From positions 1 through 9,954 of the forward strand of contig JBKHXE010000130.1 of the NCBI GenBank assembly GCA_046566185.1: 9,954 bases of DNA, given 5' to 3'. The position numbers and the translations under genes were made by a program. This document shows positions 5,896 to 9,954 of this stretch, one piece after another. This DNA is from SCSIO-59966 sp046566185 (GTDB lineage Bacteria > Actinomycetota > Actinomycetes > Actinomycetales > SCSIO-59966). Below the pieces are notes generated by a model. The model was not told where the DNA came from. It ran no database searches and worked only from the letters and a program-made list of their open reading frames with translations. Each line of letters starts with the position of its first letter. The stretch's first letter is position 1.

Positions 5896-6540
5896 GTGCC
5901 GACGCTCGTCCTCGCCTCCGCCTCCCCCGCGCGCCTGTCGACCCTGCGGTCGGCAGGCGTCGAGCCGGTGGTCGTCGTGTCCGCCGTCGACGAGGACGAC
6001 GTCGTGCGCCGGTACGGCGTGACGGACGCCGAGGACGTCGCCCTCGTGCTCGCCAAGGCCAAGGCCGAGGACGTCGCGGGGCGAGCCGAGGTCCCCGACG
6101 CGAGCGTCGTCCTGGGCTGCGACTCGGTGCTCGAGCTGGACGGCGAGGTGCACGGCAAGCCGGCGGACGCCGCGGAGGCGGCGGCCCGGTGGCGGCGGAT
6201 GCGCGGCCGCGCGGGCGTGCTGCACACCGGCCACTGGGTGGTCGACACCCGCGACACGGGTGACGGCGGCACGGGCGCCACGCTCGGCGCCGTCGCCTCG
6301 ACGACGGTGCACTTCGCGTCGGTGACGGACGACGAGATCGCCGCCTACGTGGCCACCGGCGAGCCGCTGCGCGTCGCCGGCGCCTTCACGGTCGACGGCC
6401 TCGGCGGCGCCTTCGTGCGGGGCGTCGAGGGCGACCACCACACCGTCGTCGGGCTGAGCCTGCCCATGCTGCGCGACCTGCTCGGGCAGATCGGCGTCGC
6501 CTGGACCACGCTCTGGGACGACCGACCCCCGGCGCCCTGA
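5896..6540 (+). CDS. maf: Maf family nucleoside triphosphate pyrophosphatase
   Basis: Cytoplasmic house-cleaning enzyme (214 aa) that hydrolyses non-canonical or modified nucleoside triphosphates to monophosphates and pyrophosphate. The family was first linked to septum formation. The N-terminal LVLASASPARLSTLRSAGV (residues 4-22) forms the substrate loop. VVLGCDSVLELDGEVHGKP (about 71-90) carries the catalytic Asp and the Lys of GKP. The C-terminal part has EIAAYVATGEPLRVAGAFTV, then GLGGAFVRGVEGDHHTVVGL, matching the GEP...GAxxxxGxGA...GDxxxVVGL pattern. Length is typical. It begins at GTG with no Shine-Dalgarno and a -10 element immediately upstream, and ends 7 bp from the end of a convergent carboxyltransferase gene. 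In mycobacteria maf lies directly after accE, as I recall; here about 4 kb separate them. Confidence 0.95.
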   Translation: MPTLVLASASPARLSTLRSAGVEPVVVVSAVDEDDVVRRYGVTDAEDVALVLAKAKAEDVAGRAEVPDASVVLGCDSVLELDGEVHGKPADAAEAAARWRRMRGRAGVLHTGHWVVDTRDTGDGGTGATLGAVASTTVHFASVTDDEIAAYVATGEPLRVAGAFTVDGLGGAFVRGVEGDHHTVVGLSLPMLRDLLGQIGVAWTTLWDDRPPAP

Positions 6541-6547
6541 GCGGGTC

Positions 6548-8098
6548 TCAGACCGGCGGGACGCCGCGCCTCTTGTCGGCGAAGTGCCGGTCGCGGCGCG
6601 CGGCGTAGCGGAAGCGCCGGATCAGCTCCGCGCGCAGGTCGGCCGGCTCGACGACCCCGTCGAGCACCAGGTCGGAGACGAGGCGCTCGAGGTCGACGTC
6701 CTGCTCGTACTCGGCCCGCTTCCGCGCGACGAACGCGGCGCGCTCGGCGTCGTCCTCGATGGCCTTGATCTTGTTGGCGTACACGGCGTTCACTGCCGCC
6801 TCCGGTCCCATCACCGCGATGCGCGCGGTCGGCAGGGCGAGCGCGGCGTCCGGCGCGAAGCCCGGGCCGGCCATCGCGTACAGCCCTGCGCCGTATGCCT
6901 TTCGGACGACGACGCTGATCTGCGGCACGGTCGCCTCGGAGACCGCCGTCACCATCTTCGCGCCATGGCGGATGATGCCGCCGCGCTCGACCTCGCTGCC
7001 GATCATGAACCCTGGGACGTCGGCCAGGTAGAGCAACGGCACGTTGAACGCGTCGCACCACCAGATGAACCGGGCGGCCTTGTCGGCGCTGTCGCTGAAC
7101 AGCACCCCGCCCTTCACCATCGAGTTGTTGGCGACGATGCCGACCGTCTCGCCGTCCAGCCTGCCGAGGCCGGTGACGAGCTCGGCGGCGAACAGCGGCT
7201 TGACCTCGAAGAAGGAGTCGTCGTCGACGATGCCGTCGATGACGTCGTGGACGTCGAAGGGCTGGCTCTCGACCTCGGGCACCACCGTGTCGTCGAGCGG
7301 GGAGGCGGGCGGCTCGGCGTGGTACGTCGGCGGCTTCTCACGCCAGCTCGACGGCAGGTAGGAGAACAGGAGCCGCGCCTGCTCGATCGCGTCCTCGTCG
7401 TCCGTCGCGAGCAGGTCTCCCACGCCGGAGACGGTACAGTGCATGCGGGCGCCGCCCATCTCCTCCAGGGTGACCTTCTCGCCGACGACCATCTCGGCCA
7501 TCCGGGGGCTGCCGAGGTACATCGACGCGTTGCCCTCGACCATGATGACGACGTCGCAGAAGGACGGGATGTACGCGCCGCCCGCCGCCGACGGGCCGAA
7601 CAGGCAGCAGATCTGCGGCACCTTTCCCGACAGCGCCACCTGGTTGTGGAAGATGCGGCCGGCCCCTCGGCGTCCGGGGAAGAGCTCCACCTGGTCGGTG
7701 ATGCGGGCCCCCGCCGAGTCGACGAACCAGAAGACCGGCAGCTCCTCGCGCAGTGCCGCCTCGGTCGCGCGCACGATCTTCTCGACGGTGCGGGCCCCCC
7801 ACGAGCCGGCCTTCACGGTCGGGTCGTTCGCGACGACGATCGCGGGTCGCCCGTCGACGGTCCCGCGGCCGGTCACCACGCCGTCCGCGGGCAGGCCCTC
7901 GGCGGTCGCATTGGCGTACCGGCCGTCCTCGACGAAGCTGCCCTCGTCGAACAACAGGGCGATGCGGTCGCGCACGTACAGCTTGCGCTGGCTCACGAGC
8001 TTCTCCGCCGCCTTGTCGGTCGGCGCCGCGGAGCGCTGGAGCGCCTCGTGCAGCCGCTTGCGGACGTCCTGCACCCGCGGGTCGGTGGGGTGGCTCAT
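6548..8098 (-). CDS. Acyl-CoA carboxylase beta subunit (methylcrotonyl-CoA carboxylase-like)
   Basis: A 516-aa carboxyltransferase subunit, a paralogue of pccB in this window but clearly divergent. Conserved parts are the FVDSAGARITDQVELFPGR loop, LFGPSAAGGAYIPS, MGGARMHCTVSG, LADVPGFMIGSEVERGGI and RKAYGAGLYAMAGPGF. At the position of the propionyl-CoA-specifying Asp it has Tyr407 in GAGLYAM, like the GAGNYxM motif of methylcrotonyl-CoA carboxylases and like YngE-type proteins beside acyl-CoA dehydrogenases. Propionyl-CoA is therefore unlikely to be the main substrate; 3-methylcrotonyl-CoA or another branched enoyl-CoA is my inference. ATG 8098 has GGGAGAG (8106-8112, minus) 7 nt upstream. 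It follows the acyl-CoA dehydrogenase gene by 72 bp on the same strand, so the two form an operon. A biotin carboxylase partner is not encoded next to it. Confidence 0.88.
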   Translation of the reverse strand: MSHPTDPRVQDVRKRLHEALQRSAAPTDKAAEKLVSQRKLYVRDRIALLFDEGSFVEDGRYANATAEGLPADGVVTGRGTVDGRPAIVVANDPTVKAGSWGARTVEKIVRATEAALREELPVFWFVDSAGARITDQVELFPGRRGAGRIFHNQVALSGKVPQICCLFGPSAAGGAYIPSFCDVVIMVEGNASMYLGSPRMAEMVVGEKVTLEEMGGARMHCTVSGVGDLLATDDEDAIEQARLLFSYLPSSWREKPPTYHAEPPASPLDDTVVPEVESQPFDVHDVIDGIVDDDSFFEVKPLFAAELVTGLGRLDGETVGIVANNSMVKGGVLFSDSADKAARFIWWCDAFNVPLLYLADVPGFMIGSEVERGGIIRHGAKMVTAVSEATVPQISVVVRKAYGAGLYAMAGPGFAPDAALALPTARIAVMGPEAAVNAVYANKIKAIEDDAERAAFVARKRAEYEQDVDLERLVSDLVLDGVVEPADLRAELIRRFRYAARRDRHFADKRRGVPPV

Positions 8099-8170
8099 GG
8101 CGTCACTCTCCCAGGGGACGTCGTGTGATCACGCGACATCTGCGTCGTCCTGGAGACACGGCCGTCGTGC

Positions 8171-9358
8171 TCAGTCCACGGGGAGGCCGAGGCCGCGGGA
8201 GATGACCAGTCGCTGGACCTCCGACGTCCCCTCGCCGATCTCGAGGATCTTCGCGTCCCGGTAGAACCGGGCGACCGGGTACTCCTCCATGAAGCCGTTG
8301 CCGCCGAAGACCTGCGTGGCGGTGCGGGTGGCCGACACGGCGGCCTCGGACGAGAAGAGCTTGGCGATGGACGCCGCCTGCTTCACCTCGGCGAGCGGGC
8401 GGCGCCCGGCGGTGTGCTCGTCCTTGAGCCAGGCCGCCTTGTAGGTCAGCAGCCGCGCCGCCTCGACCGCGACGGCGAGGTCCGCGACGGCGAACGCGAC
8501 ACCCTGGTTGGCGCCGATGGGCCGGCCGAAGGCGACGCGCTCCTTGGCGTAGCGCTGGGAGGCCTCGAGGCAGGCCTGCGCGAGCCCCACGGCGAGAGCC
8601 GAGATCGCGATGCGGCCGTCGTCCAGCGTGGCGAGGAACTGCTGGAAGCCCTTACCGCGTTCCCCCAGCAGGTTGGACGCCGGCACCCGGCAGCCGGAGA
8701 AGGTGAGTCCGTGGGTGTCGGAGGCGTGCCAGCCGAGCTTGCGGTAGGCGGGCTCGACGGTGAACCCCGGCGTGCCGGACGGCACCATGATCGCGCTGAG
8801 CTCCGGGCGACCGTCCTCGCGTTGGCCGGTGCGCGCCGTGACGGTCACGACGGACGTGATCTCGGTCCCCGAGTTGGTGATGAAGGCCTTCGCGCCGTCG
8901 ACCACCCACTCGTCACCGTCGAGGCGGGCCCTGGTGCGGGTGGCGCCGGCGTCCGACCCGGCGTCCGGCTCGGTGAGGCCGAACCCGGCGAGGGCTCGCC
9001 CGGCGACGAGGTCGGGCAGCCAGCGCTGCCGCTGCTCGTCGTCCCCGAAGGTGAGGATCGGGTTGATGCCCAGGCCGACACCGGCGGACAGCGTGATGCC
9101 CACCGACTGGTCGACGCGGCCGAGCTCCTCGATCGCGACGCACAGCGACGTGAAGGCGCCCTCCTCGAGGCCCGCGCCGCCGTACTCCTCGGGCACCACG
9201 AGACCGAACAGCCCGAGGTCGCCCATCATCGGCACGAGGTGGACAGGGAAGTGGTGGTCGCGGTCCCACCGCTCGATGTGCGGCGCGACCTCGGCCTCGG
9301 CGAACTCGCGGACGACCCGACGGAAGTCCTCGTGCTCCTCGGACAGCTCGAAGGCCAT
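8171..9358 (-). CDS. Acyl-CoA dehydrogenase (short/branched-chain type)
   Basis: A 395-aa FAD-dependent dehydrogenase oxidising an acyl-CoA to the 2-enoyl-CoA, passing electrons to electron-transfer flavoprotein. The N-terminal helical domain ends near residue 120. GFGLTEPDAGSDAG (125-138) and the following VVDGAKAFITNSG form the flavin- and substrate-binding beta domain. The C-terminal domain has AKERVAFGRPIGANQGV, TQVFGGNGFMEEYPVARFYRDAKI and EIGEGTSEVQR. Glu376 of GEGT is the catalytic base in the usual MCAD/SCAD position. Isovaleryl-CoA dehydrogenases instead have GAGT there and a Glu in an earlier helix; here that helix reads LDDGR (245-249). The context suggests leucine catabolism, but the residues fit a general short or 2-branched-chain enzyme. 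ATG 9358 is supported by GAGGAG (9365-9370, minus) 6 nt upstream. First gene of the operon, divergent from the MerR gene. Confidence 0.93.
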   Translation of the reverse strand: MAFELSEEHEDFRRVVREFAEAEVAPHIERWDRDHHFPVHLVPMMGDLGLFGLVVPEEYGGAGLEEGAFTSLCVAIEELGRVDQSVGITLSAGVGLGINPILTFGDDEQRQRWLPDLVAGRALAGFGLTEPDAGSDAGATRTRARLDGDEWVVDGAKAFITNSGTEITSVVTVTARTGQREDGRPELSAIMVPSGTPGFTVEPAYRKLGWHASDTHGLTFSGCRVPASNLLGERGKGFQQFLATLDDGRIAISALAVGLAQACLEASQRYAKERVAFGRPIGANQGVAFAVADLAVAVEAARLLTYKAAWLKDEHTAGRRPLAEVKQAASIAKLFSSEAAVSATRTATQVFGGNGFMEEYPVARFYRDAKILEIGEGTSEVQRLVISRGLGLPVD

Positions 9359-9379
9359 GGACCACTCCTCGACACAGCG

Positions 9380-9403
9380 CTTGACGTTGACGTCAACGTA
9401 AAG
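9380..9403. promoter_or_regulatory. Palindromic operator, probable MerR/LiuR-type binding site
   Basis: A 24-nt palindrome with one mismatched pair (9383/9400). The inner 16 bases ACGTTGACGTCAACGT (9384-9399) are perfectly self-complementary, flanked by CTTG and AAAG. It lies in the 58-bp gap between the divergent dehydrogenase and MerR genes and is the only such element there. ACGT-rich dyads are, from memory, typical of LiuR sites. The 16-bp core lies wholly within the spacer of the proposed merR promoter, the classic placement for this regulator family. Confidence 0.8.
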
Positions 9404-9409
9404 CACGCT
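9381..9409 (+). promoter_or_regulatory. Possible promoter of the MerR gene
   Basis: TTGACG (9381-9386) as -35, a 17-nt spacer, and CACGCT (9404-9409) as a weak -10. The start codon lies 7 nt further on, which would give a leaderless or nearly leaderless transcript. No Shine-Dalgarno precedes ATG 9417. The -35 is a good match, the -10 is not. Confidence 0.4.
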
Positions 9410-9416
9410 CTGCCGC

Positions 9417-9833
9417 ATGGCAAGGTCCACGGCGGAGCGCGAGTGGACGATCGCGCAGCTCGCCGACGAGTTCGGCGTCACGCACCGCGCGATCCGGTAC
9501 TACGAGGACCAGGGGCTCATCTCGCCCGAACGGCGCGGGACGCAGCGGGTGTTCCACCCGCGCGACCGCGTGCGGCTCGCCCTGGTGCTGCGCGGCAAGC
9601 GGATCGGGTTCGACCTGGAGAAGATCCGCCGGATCGTGGACATGTACGACGAGTCGCCGGGCGAGGTGGGCCAGCTGCACTACCTGCTGGCCGAGGTGGC
9701 CGAGCGCCGCGCCGAGCTCGAGCAGCGGCGCGCTGACATCGAGCAGACCCTGGCCGAGCTCGACGACCTCGAGGCCCGGTGCCGCGCCGACCTGGCGAGG
9801 CTCGCCGGCCGGCCACCCACCCTCCCTCCGTGA
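9417..9833 (+). CDS. MerR-family regulator, LiuR-like
   Basis: A 138-aa DNA-binding regulator. The MerR winged helix starts at WTIAQLADEFGVTHRAIRYYEDQGLI (split: WTIAQLADEFGV at 10-21, THRAIRYYEDQGLI at 22-35). The wing SPERRGTQRVFHPRDRVRL follows, then RGKRIGFDLEKIRRIVDMYD. A dimerising coiled coil of charged heptads occupies about residues 85-130. The single Cys and the lack of a metal-binding tail argue against a metal sensor. The RxxFHPRDRVRL...RGKRxGFxLxxIRxIxDxYD pattern matches LiuR, which controls leucine and isovalerate degradation in proteobacteria. The divergent acyl-CoA dehydrogenase and carboxyltransferase genes are the natural targets, plus itself through the shared palindrome. 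The effector, perhaps an acyl-CoA intermediate, is unknown. LiuR orthology is my inference. Confidence 0.9.
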   Translation: MARSTAEREWTIAQLADEFGVTHRAIRYYEDQGLISPERRGTQRVFHPRDRVRLALVLRGKRIGFDLEKIRRIVDMYDESPGEVGQLHYLLAEVAERRAELEQRRADIEQTLAELDDLEARCRADLARLAGRPPTLPP

Positions 9834-9954
9834 TCGAGCCTGTTGCTTGGAGTTCTGCGGTGGATTTCCACGGTGGGCCGAGGTTGTTGTCTCTCGCGGG
9901 TGGGTCCTTGGCGGGAGGGGGGACGCTCGCGGGCGTCGGAGCCGCCGACTGGGG
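9834..9954. other. Downstream flank of merR, no gene recognised
   Basis: The 121 bases after the merR stop are visibly less GC-rich in their first half (T-rich around 9840-9895) than the rest of the window. They hold only weak hairpins: GTGGA/TCCAC (about 9861-9872) and GACGC/GCGTC (9922-9926 with 9933-9937). No convincing start codon with ribosome site and no recognisable protein fragment was found. A minus-strand frame stays open across the edge, but its translation resembles nothing I know. Confidence 0.4.

Noticed and set aside
4255..6441. 728-codon minus-strand frame across the leader, symporter and maf
   Set aside because: Antisense shadow: the translation is rich in D, R, H, Q and G without any domain, and both plus-strand genes under it are recognisable.
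6544..6554. GGTCTCAGACC palindrome between the convergent maf and carboxyltransferase stops
   Set aside because: The single-base loop cannot fold as an RNA hairpin in this form and the element is short, so I do not call a terminator.
6584..8128. 514-codon plus-strand frame opposite the second carboxyltransferase
   Set aside because: The minus-strand protein carries all carboxyltransferase motifs and a ribosome site; the plus frame is compositionally biased with no recognisable family.
8099..8170. GTGATCAC palindrome in the gap between the dehydrogenase and carboxyltransferase genes
   Set aside because: Only 8 bp perfect, inside an operon, and unlike the long dyad upstream of the operon; chance occurrence is likely.
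9359..9481. Upstream start extending the dehydrogenase by 41 residues
   Set aside because: It would read through the palindrome and into merR; the start at 9358 has GAGGAG at good spacing and gives the usual N-terminus and length.
8414..9736. 440-codon plus-strand frame opposite the dehydrogenase and running into merR
   Set aside because: Overlaps two genes with secure families and translates into low-complexity sequence; it also reads through the palindromic intergenic region.

Overview
The window is a dense, very GC-rich stretch with strong G/C preference at third codon positions and GTG starts. Together with an acyl-CoA carboxylase epsilon subunit, this points to an actinomycete, probably a Micrococcales-type genus; the genus is inference only. 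Nine ordinary protein genes and one short leader ORF account for nearly all of the sequence. No tRNA, rRNA, insertion sequence, phage gene or CRISPR array was seen.

Left part (2-4207): a propionyl-CoA carboxylase beta gene (pccB) is translationally coupled to accE. A small convergent gene for an N-terminally anchored membrane protein of unknown function follows, then a DUF885 putative metallopeptidase that appears to be expressed from a leaderless promoter.

Middle part (4208-5802): after a GC-rich hairpin downstream of DUF885 comes an unannotated-looking 25-codon leader ORF (4309-4386). It has two Cys codons near its 3' end and lies in RNA able to form mutually exclusive hairpins. 45 nt further on is a DAACS/SDF-family symporter whose motifs fit the cystine-transporter side of that family better than the glutamate side. 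I read this as a cysteine-responsive attenuator controlling a probable cystine importer. It is the most interesting item in the window.

Right part (5803-9954): a 28-nt-arm inverted repeat separates the transporter from maf, a nucleotide pyrophosphatase gene whose leaderless promoter has the same geometry as that of DUF885. Convergent to maf is a two-gene minus-strand operon of an acyl-CoA dehydrogenase followed by a carboxyltransferase of the MCC/YngE-like kind. A LiuR-like MerR regulator is divergent from it, and the 58-bp gap between them carries a near-perfect 24-nt palindrome. This reads as a branched-chain or short-chain acyl-CoA catabolic unit with its own regulator. It has no biotin carboxylase/BCCP alpha subunit in the window, so both carboxyltransferases must borrow one encoded elsewhere.

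In mycobacteria accD5-accE-maf are adjacent, as I recall. Here three genes and the leader system sit between accE and maf.
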